From Nocardia transvalensis (lineage in GTDB: Bacteria; Actinomycetota; Actinomycetes; Mycobacteriales; Mycobacteriaceae), in contig NZ_JADLQQ010000002.1 in assembly GCF_015477765.1 (NCBI RefSeq), forward strand, positions 1 through 64,000: a DNA stretch of 64,000 nt, in the 5' to 3' direction. Below the pieces are notes generated by a model, which saw nothing but the letters and a program-made list of their open reading frames with translations, did not search any database and was not told the origin of the DNA. Within the stretch, counting starts at the first letter, position 1. The number at the start of each line of letters is the position of its first letter. Both the position numbers and the translations under genes were made by a program. Below are positions 36,963 through 45,677 of the stretch, in pieces.

Positions 36963-37800
36963 GGATGGCGAGATGCCCTCGGCCGGGAAGATTCGCGTCG
37001 AGCTCAGCGGGCCGCCGCAGACGATGCTTGCGACGTTGTATGCCAAGGCGCTGGATGCGAACGCGGACGCGCCCCTGTTGGGGGACACCTGGGCCAGGGA
37101 TGCGGTGCGGCGCATCGACTACGACTGGGGGAGAACCGGTATCACGGCACGTAACCGTTCCAGCGTGACGATGCGGACGGTCCACTTCGACAAGTGGGCG
37201 CGGGAGTTCCTCGCCAGGCACGACCATGCCACGGTGTTGCATATCGGTTGCGGGCTGGACAGCAGGGTGTTCCGGCTGGATCCGGGACCGGGGATCGAGT
37301 GGTACGACGTCGACTACCCCGAGGTGATCGAGCTGCACGAACAGCTTTATCCGAGCCGTGAGCACCATCACCGCGTCGCTACCTCCGTGACGGACCCGGC
37401 GTGGCTGCGGGCGATACCCGCCGAGCGCCCTGTGCTGCTCATCGCCGAGGGTCTCACCATGTACCTCACCGAGGCCGACGGCATCGCTCTGCTCCGCGCG
37501 GTGGTCGGCCACTTCCCCTCCGGTGAACTGCAATTCGACGCATTCAACGCATTCGGGATCCGATCGCAGAAGATCAACACCGTCGTCCGCCGTTCCGGTT
37601 CGACGCTGCACTGGGCGATCAACGGACCCGATGACATCGTCTCCGCGTTGCCCCGGATTCGGCAGCTCGCCGCGCTGTCGGTATTCGACTCCGAGTCATT
37701 CCACCAGGGCGTATCCGGTGGCTTCCGGCTGATGGGAAAACTGATGTCGCTGGTTCCGTCGCTCCGGATGATGGCCCAATACCACCGCTACGCATTCTGA
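36952..37800 (+). CDS. LCM-type (leucine carboxyl methyltransferase-like) SAM-dependent methyltransferase
   Basis: A 282-residue methyltransferase of the actinobacterial PPM/LCM group: ATVLHIGCGLDSRVFRLDPG (SAM motif), EWYDVDYPEVIELHEQLYP, LLIAEGLTMYLTEADG. Related enzymes O-methylate small molecules. ATG 36952 lies within the second operator at leaderless spacing; ATG 36961 is the next choice. The operators suggest it is switched on by a small-molecule signal. It is the last gene before the PQQ operon, 201 bp away, and probably separate from it. Confidence 0.85.
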   Translation: MRSMDGEMPSAGKIRVELSGPPQTMLATLYAKALDANADAPLLGDTWARDAVRRIDYDWGRTGITARNRSSVTMRTVHFDKWAREFLARHDHATVLHIGCGLDSRVFRLDPGPGIEWYDVDYPEVIELHEQLYPSREHHHRVATSVTDPAWLRAIPAERPVLLIAEGLTMYLTEADGIALLRAVVGHFPSGELQFDAFNAFGIRSQKINTVVRRSGSTLHWAINGPDDIVSALPRIRQLAALSVFDSESFHQGVSGGFRLMGKLMSLVPSLRMMAQYHRYAF

Positions 37801-38001
37801 GCCGGTGATGCCGGACATGCCCGGGCGATCCCGACGCGAGATCGTCGAATTCCGCAGCGGCGGCAGCATCGTAGGGGGTTCGAAAAAGGATACCGTCGGC
37901 GCGTCCGTTGGGGGCATTTCCGCAGTGACCCCGTGATACGCTCCTGGCCAGCGCGTTTCCTGTTTTCAGTACGTATTCTTTCCGCGATCGGAGGCATTCG
38001 T

Positions 38002-38121
38002 ATGCAGAACACCAGCGAGAACCGCACGACTGTCCAGGAAGGCAAGAAGACCTGGCGCCGTCCCGATTTCGTCTTCGTCGACACCGCCATGGAGGTCACC
38101 GCCTACGCCGGCCGCAACTGA
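38002..38121 (+). CDS. pqqA: PQQ precursor peptide PqqA
   Basis: A 39-residue peptide directly before pqqC. The end TAMEVTAYAGRN contains the E-x3-Y pair (Glu31, Tyr35) that PqqE cross-links and that becomes the PQQ skeleton, and KTWRRPDFVFVDTAMEV resembles the conserved W-x-x-P segment. The 18-residue leader (MQNTSENRTTVQEGKKT) is longer than in classical 23-29-residue PqqA. GGAGG lies 7 nt before ATG 38002. Confidence 0.85.
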   Translation: MQNTSENRTTVQEGKKTWRRPDFVFVDTAMEVTAYAGRN

Positions 38122-38128
38122 TACGGCG

Positions 38129-38851
38129 ATGGTCGTTTCCTTCGATACCGACTCCCTCTTGGGGGCAGCCGAATTCCGAGAGGCGCTCTACGCGCTCGAG
38201 CCCCTGTATTGGGACCGGCATCCGTTCCATCGGCGCCTGCACGAAGGCCGGTTGGACAAGGAGGAGCTGCGGCTGTGGGCGGCCAACCGCTGGTACTACC
38301 AGCGGTGCCTGCCGCAGAAGGACGCCGCGATCATTGCCAACTGCCCGCTGCCGGAGGTGCGGCGCCACTGGCTGCCTCGGATCGTCTACCACGACGGAAC
38401 GGAGACCGGCTCGGGCGGCGCGGAGAAGTGGCTGCGCCTGGCCGAGGCGGTCGGGCTCGAGCGGGACGAGGTGATCTCGGAGCGGCTCGTCCTGCCCGGC
38501 GTGCGTTTCGCGGTCGACGCCTACCTGGACTTCGCGCGGCGCCGGCCATGGCTGCTGGCGGTGGCATCCGGTCTCACCGAGCTCTTCTCACCGGGACTGC
38601 TGGCCTATCGGCTGAGCCGGATGCGCGAGCACTACCCATGGATCGCCGAGGAGGGCTTCGCCTACTTCACCGCGCGCCTCGACGTGGTGGAGGACGAGGG
38701 CCGCGCACTGCTGGATCTGGTGGTCCGGCACGCCAACTCCCGCGCGCAGCAGGACGCCTGCGTCGCGGCGCTCGCCTTCAAATGCGATGTGCTGCGCGCC
38801 GTGCTCGACGCCCTCGACTACTACACGGGGGCCGGAAGAGGCCGCACATGA
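38129..38851 (+). CDS. pqqC: Pyrroloquinoline-quinone synthase PqqC
   Basis: A 240-residue PqqC, the cofactor-less oxidase that performs the final ring closure and eight-electron oxidation to PQQ. Family features: YWDRHPFHRRLHEGRLDKEE, WAANRWYYQRCLPQKDAAII, RIVYHDGTETGSGGAEKWLR, and LTELFSPGLLAYRLSRM. The His, Arg and Tyr residues that surround the substrate are present. It starts 7 nt after pqqA and ends ATGA-coupled to pqqD. Confidence 0.95.
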   Translation: MVVSFDTDSLLGAAEFREALYALEPLYWDRHPFHRRLHEGRLDKEELRLWAANRWYYQRCLPQKDAAIIANCPLPEVRRHWLPRIVYHDGTETGSGGAEKWLRLAEAVGLERDEVISERLVLPGVRFAVDAYLDFARRRPWLLAVASGLTELFSPGLLAYRLSRMREHYPWIAEEGFAYFTARLDVVEDEGRALLDLVVRHANSRAQQDACVAALAFKCDVLRAVLDALDYYTGAGRGRT

Positions 38852-39111
38852 CCGACTCGACGGTGCCGCGGCTGCGACCAGGGGTTCGGCTGACCCACGA
38901 TCCGGCCCGCGGCGAGCTGGCCCTGCTGCCCGAGGGTGTGGTCGTCCTCAACGACACCGCGGCCGCGGTGCTCGCGCTCTGTGACGGAGCGTCGAGCGTC
39001 GATCGCATCGTGGAGCGGCTCGGTGAACGGTACGACGGCGTTCGCGCCGAGGACGTGGCCGATCTGCTGGACCGGCTCGCGCAGCGTCGAGTGGTGGCCC
39101 TGGATGGTTGA
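38848..39111 (+). CDS. pqqD: PqqA-binding chaperone PqqD
   Basis: An 87-residue PqqD: RLRPGVRLTHDPARGELALL, PEGVVVLNDTAAAVLALCDG, and RYDGVRAEDVADLLDRLAQR. It is a RiPP recognition element that presents PqqA to the radical SAM enzyme PqqE. Coupled by ATGA to pqqC and overlapping pqqE by 8 nt, as expected for stoichiometric partners. Confidence 0.93.
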   Translation: MTDSTVPRLRPGVRLTHDPARGELALLPEGVVVLNDTAAAVLALCDGASSVDRIVERLGERYDGVRAEDVADLLDRLAQRRVVALDG

Positions 39112-40192
39112 CCCGGCCGTTGAGGCCCCGCTCGGGGCACTGCTCGAACTGACCCACCGCTGTCCGCTGCACTGCCCCTATTGCTCCAATCCGCTGGAGT
39201 TGGTCTCCCGGTCCGGCGAGCTGACCCGTGAGCAATGGCTCGAGGTGCTCACGCAGGCGCGCGAACTCGGGGTGGTGCAGATGCACTTCTCCGGCGGTGA
39301 GCCGCTGGCCCGTCGGGACCTGCCCGATCTGGTCGAGCACGCGCGGGATCTGGGCGCCTACGTCAACCTGGTCACCAGTGGTGTCGGGCTCACCGCCGAG
39401 CGGGCCCGGCGGCTGGGGGAGTGCGGAGTCGATCATGTCCAGCTCTCCCTGCAGGACGCCGATCCGCAGGCCGCCGACCTGATCGCGGGTGCCCGCGTCC
39501 ATGCGCTGAAACTCCGTGCGGCCGAGGCCATTACGGCCGCGGGGCTGCCGCTGACCGTGAATGTCGTGCTGCACCGGGCGAATATCGACAGGGTCGAGGG
39601 AATCATCGATGTGGCCATCGGTCTCGGCGCGGACCGGATCGAGTTGGCCAATACCCAGTACTACGGGTGGGGACTGCGCAACCGCGCCGCGCTGCTGCCG
39701 ACGGCGGCCCAGCTCACTGCCGCGCGCGAGGCCGTGCAGCGTGCCCGCGAGCGGTACCCGGACGGTCCCGCGTTGGTCTATGTGGTGGCGGATTACTTCG
39801 CCGATCGGCCGAAGCCGTGTATGGACGGTTGGGGCAGAATCCAACTGACCGTAGCCCCCGATGGAGATGTGCTGCCCTGTCCGGCGGCGTCGGCCATCGC
39901 CACGCTGCCGAGGGAGAACGTCCTGCGTCGCCCGCTGGCCGAGATCTGGTATTCCTCGCAGGCGTTCAACGCTTTTCGCGGCACCGGCTGGATGCGGGAG
40001 CCGTGCCGTTCCTGCCCCGAACGCTTCACCGACTTCGGCGGCTGCCGTTGCCAGGCATTCCAATTCACCGGCGACGCCGCGGCCACCGACCCGGTCTGCG
40101 GGCTCTCCCCGCACCGGCCGCTGGTGGATGCCATTCTGAACGGGGCATCCGAGCCCGAGGCCTTCGTCATGCGGACCCAGGCCGCGCCGTGA
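39104..40192 (+). CDS. pqqE: Radical SAM enzyme PqqE
   Basis: A 362-residue PqqE that forms the Glu-Tyr C-C crosslink in PqqA. The radical SAM motif is THRCPLHCPYC (Cys20, Cys24, Cys27), followed by MHFSGGEPLARRDL (SAM-binding GGE). The C-terminal SPASM-type cysteines are seen in KPCMDGWG, VLPCPAA, EPCRSCPERFTDFGGCRC and DPVCGL, for auxiliary iron-sulfur clusters. ATG 39104 lies within the end of pqqD. Confidence 0.95.
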   Translation: MVDPAVEAPLGALLELTHRCPLHCPYCSNPLELVSRSGELTREQWLEVLTQARELGVVQMHFSGGEPLARRDLPDLVEHARDLGAYVNLVTSGVGLTAERARRLGECGVDHVQLSLQDADPQAADLIAGARVHALKLRAAEAITAAGLPLTVNVVLHRANIDRVEGIIDVAIGLGADRIELANTQYYGWGLRNRAALLPTAAQLTAAREAVQRARERYPDGPALVYVVADYFADRPKPCMDGWGRIQLTVAPDGDVLPCPAASAIATLPRENVLRRPLAEIWYSSQAFNAFRGTGWMREPCRSCPERFTDFGGCRCQAFQFTGDAAATDPVCGLSPHRPLVDAILNGASEPEAFVMRTQAAP

Positions 40193-41091
40193 AGGTGATC
40201 CTGCTCGGTACCGCCGCCGGTGGTGGCTTCCCGCAATGGAACTGCGCCTGCGCACTGTGCGACAGAGCGCGCCGTGGGGAACTGAGCCCGCGCAGCCAGG
40301 AATGTGTTGCCGTGAGCGGTAATTCGCGCGATTGGTGGCTGCTCAATGCGTCACCCGACATTCGCGCGCAGCTGCTCACCACCCCGGCCCTGCGCCCGGG
40401 CCCGGGTCCGCGTGACACTCCCGTGCGCGGCGTCCTTCTCACCGACGCCGAGCTGGACCACACGCTCGGGCTCACCATCCTGCGCGGGGCCGCCGGACCG
40501 ACCGTCTACGCCGCTGCGCCGGTGCTCGACGCGCTCGAAACGAGCATGCCGCTGCGTGGCTTGCTGGACCGTTACGCGCCCTGGACATGGCAGGACATCA
40601 CCCCGCCCGGCAGTATCGAGCTGGCCGGTGGGCTCCGCGTCGGCTCCTGCCCGATCAGCGCCAAGGCCCCGAAGTACGCGGCGGCGGCCCCGCCGAACGA
40701 CCATTGGGTTATCGCCCTCCGAATCGAGGACCCGGCAACCGGCGGCTCTCTGGTCTACGCCCCCTGCCTGGCCACCTGGCCCGCAGACCTGGACGCGCTG
40801 CTGACCTCGGCGACGTGCGCGCTGGTGGACGGCACGTTCTTCGGCGCCGCCGAATTGGGCACGGCCGTCCGCTCACCAGACTCGGACGCGGGCCAATCCC
40901 TCATGGGCCATGTCCCCGTGGCCGGACACGGCGGCACCCTCGCCGCCCTCGCCCGCCACCCGAGGCTGCGCCGGATCTACACCCACCTCAACAACACCAA
41001 CCCTCTCCTGGACCCCGCCTCGCCCGCGAGCGCACTGGTCCAGCAGGCCGGCGTCGAGGTCCTGGCAGACGGCTCCGAATTCACCGTCTAG
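40189..41091 (+). CDS. pqqB: PQQ biosynthesis protein PqqB
   Basis: A 300-residue PqqB of the metallo-beta-lactamase fold: VILLGTAAGGGFPQWNCACA, the C-x-C-x2-C zinc site (NCACALCDRA), LLTDAELDHTLGLTILR, and GHVPVAGHGGTLAALARH. It is thought to hydroxylate the crosslinked tyrosine. GTG 40189 overlaps pqqE by 4 nt. The operon order A-C-D-E-B lacks a PqqF/G protease gene; a general protease may process PqqA. Its TAG stop shares CTAG with the convergent TetR gene. Confidence 0.93.
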   Translation: MKVILLGTAAGGGFPQWNCACALCDRARRGELSPRSQECVAVSGNSRDWWLLNASPDIRAQLLTTPALRPGPGPRDTPVRGVLLTDAELDHTLGLTILRGAAGPTVYAAAPVLDALETSMPLRGLLDRYAPWTWQDITPPGSIELAGGLRVGSCPISAKAPKYAAAAPPNDHWVIALRIEDPATGGSLVYAPCLATWPADLDALLTSATCALVDGTFFGAAELGTAVRSPDSDAGQSLMGHVPVAGHGGTLAALARHPRLRRIYTHLNNTNPLLDPASPASALVQQAGVEVLADGSEFTV

Positions 41092-41672
41092 GTGCTTCGG
41101 GCACGCAGTCCGTCGAAGACGACCGCCAATGCCTTGGCGCGCAGCTCCGGGTCGTCCTCCTCGTCCGCGACGGCCAGGCATAGGCCTTTCATGACGAACA
41201 GGACCTCGGGCGCCGCCAGTTCCGGCCGTATCGCACCGGATCGGCGCGCGCGGGCCAGCAATGTCTCGACCGCCCCCCGGATTCCGTATTTGATATCCTC
41301 GAATTCGTTGGTGCCGACCGGGTATCCGGCATCGGGCACGTCCAACATCTCGGTCAGCATCTTGTTTTGGGCCGTGGTCTCGCAGAAGCGTGTCAGATAG
41401 CCGAACAGCGCCGGACCCGGATCGTCCGCGGTCGCCAGCGCCTCCGCGGTGGCGAGGAGCCGTCGCCCGCGATCGATGACGATGGCCTCGTGCAGCGCCC
41501 GCCGGTTGGGGAAGTGCCGGTACAAGGTGCCCAGCCCTACCCCGGCCTGTTCGGCGATCGCTCGCATCGATGCCGACCGGCCGTCGCGGGCCAGCACTTC
41601 CTCGGCCGCCTCCAGCACTCGCACCCGGTTGCGCTGGGCGTCGGCCCGCATCGGCGCGGGGTGTCCGGTCAT
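41088..41672 (-). CDS. TetR family regulator
   Basis: A 194-residue TetR regulator: RVLEAAEEVLARDGRSASMR, AIAEQAGVGLGTLYRHFPNR (recognition helix and LYRHF signature). The C-terminal domain is of the common actinobacterial kind. It is divergent from the PapA5-like acyltransferase gene, and two dyads lie between them, so that gene is its likely target. It is convergent with pqqB. Confidence 0.88.
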   Translation of the reverse strand: MTGHPAPMRADAQRNRVRVLEAAEEVLARDGRSASMRAIAEQAGVGLGTLYRHFPNRRALHEAIVIDRGRRLLATAEALATADDPGPALFGYLTRFCETTAQNKMLTEMLDVPDAGYPVGTNEFEDIKYGIRGAVETLLARARRSGAIRPELAAPEVLFVMKGLCLAVADEEDDPELRAKALAVVFDGLRARST

Positions 41673-41696
41673 CTGCGTCCTTCCTCACATTGACGA

Positions 41697-41744
41697 ACCG
41701 ACCATTCGGTCCTTAGCTGGAAATCGGAACATCTGTTCCGATTT
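41697..41744. promoter_or_regulatory. TetR operators between divergent TetR and acyltransferase genes
   Basis: AAATCGGAACA (41721-41731) and TGTTCCGATTT (41734-41744) are perfect 11-bp arms around 2 nt. ACCGA (41697-41701) and TCGGT (41706-41710) form a second, shorter dyad. Placement 22-69 bp before the acyltransferase start suits repression and autoregulation. Confidence 0.75.
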
Positions 41745-41765
41745 TACGATCGGCGGAGGTGCCAC

Positions 41766-42983
41766 ATGCGAACGGTGGAGCAACGCTATCTTTCTCCGGG
41801 CGAGAGCAATCTGCTCACGCTCGGAGTCGGCCCCGTGGTCGCCCAGGCCAGAATCGACGGCGCCGTCGATCCCGAGACCCTGCGGCGGGCGCTCGACCTT
41901 CTGGCCGTCGAGTATCCGCTGCTCGGCAGCAGGATTGTCGAGGACGGTGACGGATATCTGCTACAGAGCGCGGCGGGAGAGGGCCCCTCGCTCACGGACG
42001 CGGCCATCGATGACGACCCGTTCACTCTCGAGCTGAACACTCCCGTGCCCCGCGAACACGAGCTCGCGCGTGCGGGGGTGTTTCGGGACGGCGGCGACGG
42101 CGTGGTGAGCCTGGCCATCGACCATTCCGCGGCCGACGGCCGCCTCACCACGACCCTGCTGCGCAAGCTGCTGGGCTACTACGCCGCCTTGGCCGAGGGG
42201 CAAGTGCCGAATCCGGCCCCCGGTCACGGGCTCGAGTCCCCGCTCGAGGCGCGGCTCGACGCTCGCTACGGGACCGAGGAGGACTTCGGGGCGCCGGAGC
42301 AGATCGCCCCGGCGATGCTGCCCACGCCGGCGCTCGGTCGACCGGTGCCCGCGCAGCGTTTCGGCGTCGGCCACCTCTCCCAGGGCCGGCGCGCCACCAC
42401 GGCGTTGACGCAGCGGGCGCGTGCGGACGGCCTGACGATGAACGGCCTGCTGAGCGGAATCGTCGCGACGGCGCTGTCGGACGTGGTGGACGGGCCCATC
42501 GCGTTCATGTTCCCGGTCGACCTCCGATCCCGACTGCGACCCGCCCTGCGGCCGGACGCTCAGTTGCTGTCGGTGGGACCGATTCACACCGTTGTCGCCA
42601 CCACCGAGCAGCCCGATGCCATCGACCTGGGCCGACAGATCACGACGCAGGTGAGGACGGCCATCGACGAAGCTCTGCCACAGAAGTCGATCCTTGCCAT
42701 GAAGGCGCGCGACCGATCCGGCCCAGAAACATTGCCGTCGATGACCATCTCCAATCTGGGACGGCTGGACACGCCGCCGCTACCGCCCGGTGCCGGGCTG
42801 CGGGCGGTCCGGTTCGGCACCACCTTCCCGCAACCGAGCCCGATTCTGTTCGCCAGCAGCACCGACGGGAGGCTCGATCTCGATCTCGTCTATGACAGAA
42901 CGTATTTCACCGACGAACAGATGACCGGGCTGACGGCCGGTATTCAGGCCGGGCTGGAACGATTCGCCAGCGTTGGCGTGTAA
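41766..42983 (+). CDS. PapA5-like acyltransferase (condensation-domain superfamily)
   Basis: A 405-residue protein of the phthiocerol dimycocerosyl transferase/PapA group: an N-terminal half with the active-site SLAIDHSAADGR (H-x3-D-G; the first His of the usual HH is Asp) and a C-terminal half with the structural FMFPVDLRSRL segment. It likely esterifies a lipid or polyketide alcohol. No PKS or mycocerosate gene is in the window. ATG 41766 follows GGAGG. It is repressed, I infer, by the divergent TetR. Confidence 0.83.
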   Translation: MRTVEQRYLSPGESNLLTLGVGPVVAQARIDGAVDPETLRRALDLLAVEYPLLGSRIVEDGDGYLLQSAAGEGPSLTDAAIDDDPFTLELNTPVPREHELARAGVFRDGGDGVVSLAIDHSAADGRLTTTLLRKLLGYYAALAEGQVPNPAPGHGLESPLEARLDARYGTEEDFGAPEQIAPAMLPTPALGRPVPAQRFGVGHLSQGRRATTALTQRARADGLTMNGLLSGIVATALSDVVDGPIAFMFPVDLRSRLRPALRPDAQLLSVGPIHTVVATTEQPDAIDLGRQITTQVRTAIDEALPQKSILAMKARDRSGPETLPSMTISNLGRLDTPPLPPGAGLRAVRFGTTFPQPSPILFASSTDGRLDLDLVYDRTYFTDEQMTGLTAGIQAGLERFASVGV

Positions 42984-42988
42984 GGGGA

Positions 42989-44587
42989 TTATGGGAGACC
43001 GAAGGCCAGCAGGACATTTCCCGGCATGCCCGTGGTGATCTGGCGGCCGTAACCGGAGTTGGTGAACAGCATCCCGTTCGAGATGACCGCACCGTGGCCG
43101 TTGATGCCGCCGCCGACTCCGGGCACTCCGTTCACCGTCTTGTAGGGCCGCGCCGTGTTGTACTCCCACAGGATGGCGCCGGTCTCGGCGGAGAACACCC
43201 GCATCTTGCCGTCCAGGCTGCCCTCGTAGACCAGGCCGGGGGTCGAGGAGACGGCGTTCGGCATGGCGAGCTGGCACAGCGGCAGGTTCGGGATCGGCGG
43301 CGGATCGATCAGGCAGCTGTCGGCGGGATTCGGTGTGGCCCAGAGGACCTCGCCGGTGGCCGGGTTCAGGGCAAAGAGGGTGCCCGGCTGGGCCTGATAC
43401 GTGGCGACGTACAGGCGCTGGCCGTCATAGCTTGCGCCCCACTGGATCCCCTGCAACGACTCAGCGCCCGGGGAGGTCGGCAGCACCGGTGTCGGCGTGG
43501 ACAAGCGGGTCTGCCAGACGATGTCACCGGTGGCGGCGTCGAGCAGGTGGTAGACACCGCTCTTCTGGCCCGCGCCGACAACCGTGCGGTCACCGATCTT
43601 GAAGATGTTCGCCTGCGAACCGAAGTCGAAATCGTGGCCGGGATCGGGGCAGTTGCCGCCCGGCGGCGGAACCGCGCAGCGGCCGTTCCAGGGCGGGTCC
43701 CCCGGAGTCATCCGGCGAATCCACCGGGGCGTTCCGGTGTCGATGTCCAGCGCGCCGATCGCTTCCGCCCCGGTGGGATATCCGGTGTAGGGGTTGCCCG
43801 AGGTGTAGTACAGCGTGCGTGTCTGCGCGTCGATCGTGGGTGACGACCAGACCGGTGCACCGCTGGGAGCGAACTCCGGCTTGCCGCCGGTCGGCTGCGG
43901 CTGCTCGATCGTATAGTGCTTCCACTGCACGTCGCCGGTGGCGGCATCGAGCGCCACGACACTGCCTCGGAAGGTGCAGCAGTGGTACAGGTCGCTGGTG
44001 GCGATGCCCAACTCCTGACTGGACACACCGACATAGACGCGGCCGTCGGACACCAGCGGCGAGCTGGTGATGATCGCGTAGCGATGGTCGTCGAGCTGGC
44101 GGACCCAGCGCAGGGCGCCCGTCGCGGCATCGAGGGCCCACAGCTTGGCCGCGGCGTCACCGAAGTAGACCAGCCCGTTCGCGACCGCGGGCCCGTCGCG
44201 CAGACCGAACGTGGGCACGTTCCCCCCGAGGGGTTTCTGGGCCTCGAACGACCACCGGGTCGCGCCGGTCTCGGCGTCCAGCGCATAGAACGTCCCGTTG
44301 CGCCCGCCGACGTAGACGGTCCCGTCGACGACCGCGGGCTGGCTGGACGCGGCGATGGTCTCGGGGAATGCGAACGCCCACTTCAGTCGTAACGACCCCA
44401 CCGTGGCCGGGGTGATGGCGGTCTCGTGCGGATTGTACCGGGAGCCGGTGAGATCGAACTGCCACATCGTCCAGTTTCCGCTGGAATTCTGGGAGTTTGC
44501 GGCCGGTGCGCCAGCCAGCAGCAGGACGGTCACGGCCGCGGCGATCGACGCGCGAGCGACCCTCGCGGTGATGGACATCAGGTTCAC
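42989..44587 (-). CDS. Secreted PQQ-dependent beta-propeller dehydrogenase
   Basis: A 532-residue protein with a Sec signal peptide (VARASIAAAVTVLLLAGAPA, cleavage near ANS). It has repeated propeller motifs such as GTVYVGGRNGTFYALDAETG and WALDAATGALRW, the tryptophan-docking repeats of quinoprotein dehydrogenases. YHCC (about Cys203-Cys204) matches the vicinal disulfide next to PQQ in alcohol dehydrogenases. It resembles polyvinyl-alcohol or other alcohol dehydrogenases, without a cytochrome domain. Being beside the pqq operon, it is the obvious client. GTG 44587 has GGAG upstream; ATG 44578 is possible. Confidence 0.85.
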   Translation of the reverse strand: MNLMSITARVARASIAAAVTVLLLAGAPAANSQNSSGNWTMWQFDLTGSRYNPHETAITPATVGSLRLKWAFAFPETIAASSQPAVVDGTVYVGGRNGTFYALDAETGATRWSFEAQKPLGGNVPTFGLRDGPAVANGLVYFGDAAAKLWALDAATGALRWVRQLDDHRYAIITSSPLVSDGRVYVGVSSQELGIATSDLYHCCTFRGSVVALDAATGDVQWKHYTIEQPQPTGGKPEFAPSGAPVWSSPTIDAQTRTLYYTSGNPYTGYPTGAEAIGALDIDTGTPRWIRRMTPGDPPWNGRCAVPPPGGNCPDPGHDFDFGSQANIFKIGDRTVVGAGQKSGVYHLLDAATGDIVWQTRLSTPTPVLPTSPGAESLQGIQWGASYDGQRLYVATYQAQPGTLFALNPATGEVLWATPNPADSCLIDPPPIPNLPLCQLAMPNAVSSTPGLVYEGSLDGKMRVFSAETGAILWEYNTARPYKTVNGVPGVGGGINGHGAVISNGMLFTNSGYGRQITTGMPGNVLLAFGLP

Positions 44588-44812
44588 GAGTACGTGACTC
44601 CTTACCCGCCCCCTAGGTTTGCTGGACAGTGCGAATAACAGGAGTGTGATGCATGTTACATCCCCTGTTACGACATCTCCGTTACGACAGACCGCCCATC
44701 TGCGTGCGAAGATTTCGCTTGGTGTTGGTTTAACCGACCAGAATTACCGCTGAGACTCGATCGAGCGAGAAAATCAACACAACTCGGCTGCGACTCGGGA
44801 GGAGTCTTCTCG

Positions 44813-45640
44813 ATGCGAGGTAAAGCAGCGGTACTGGGTGCCTGCGCACTTGCCGCGACTCTGCTGGCGGTTCCGCCCACTGCCCATGCCTGGGGCGAGC
44901 AGGGCCACAATGCGACCGGCGCCATCGCCGAACTGCGGCTGCATCCTGCGGCGCGGGACGAGGTCGCCCGCCTGCTGGCCGGCGAGCCCGACCCCACCCT
45001 CGCCGGGGTCGCCAATTGGGCCGACGACCTGCGAAGGACCGATACCGAGCTCGGGAAACGCTCGGCGCCGTGGCATTACGTCAATATCGGCGAGAACGGC
45101 TGCACCTACGACCCCGCGGTGAACGGCAACAACGGCGACAACGTCATCGAGGCATTGCGGACGCAGACCGCGACGCTGGCCGATAGAACTCGGTCGGATG
45201 CCGACCGGCGCCAGGCCCTGAAGTTCGTCGTCCACTTCGTCGGTGACATCCATCAGCCGCTGCACGCCGGGTACGCCCACGACCGCGGCGGAAACGAATT
45301 CAAGGTCAACTATCTCGGCGAGGACACCAACCTGCACGCGGTGTGGGACCGCCGCCTGCTCGACACCCGCCACGCGAGCGACGACGAGGAGGTGCGGCGG
45401 CTGCTCGCGCTCCCGGCGCCCGATCTGCCTCCTGCGCAACCGGATACCGATCCCATCCGATGGGCGCAGGACAGCTGCCGGATCGTCGAGACTCCCGGCT
45501 TCTATCCCCCCTCGTCGGTGATCGGGGACGACTACACCCGCCAATTCCTGCCGGTAGCCGAAAGTCGGCTCCGCCTCGCCGGGGAACGGCTGGGACAGCT
45601 ACTCAACGCCGTACTCGCCCCAGAGGGCAACGTGAGATGA
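44813..45640 (+). CDS. Secreted S1/P1-type nuclease
   Basis: A 275-residue S1/P1 nuclease. After the signal peptide, cleavage at AHA gives a mature N-terminus WGEQGH, whose Trp1 and His6 are zinc ligands in this family. Others are in WHYVNI, FVVHFVGDIHQPLHAGYAHD, RGGNEFKVNYL and NLHAVWDRRL. The trinuclear-zinc enzymes degrade single-stranded nucleic acids and 3'-nucleotides, probably for phosphate scavenging outside the cell. Start ATG 44813 is preceded by GGGAGGAG. The 225-bp gap before it holds both promoters and no other gene. Confidence 0.9.
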   Translation: MRGKAAVLGACALAATLLAVPPTAHAWGEQGHNATGAIAELRLHPAARDEVARLLAGEPDPTLAGVANWADDLRRTDTELGKRSAPWHYVNIGENGCTYDPAVNGNNGDNVIEALRTQTATLADRTRSDADRRQALKFVVHFVGDIHQPLHAGYAHDRGGNEFKVNYLGEDTNLHAVWDRRLLDTRHASDDEEVRRLLALPAPDLPPAQPDTDPIRWAQDSCRIVETPGFYPPSSVIGDDYTRQFLPVAESRLRLAGERLGQLLNAVLAPEGNVR

Positions 45641-45677
45641 TCACCGTGCAATCGTCTCAACAACCCTGCGAGGCCCC

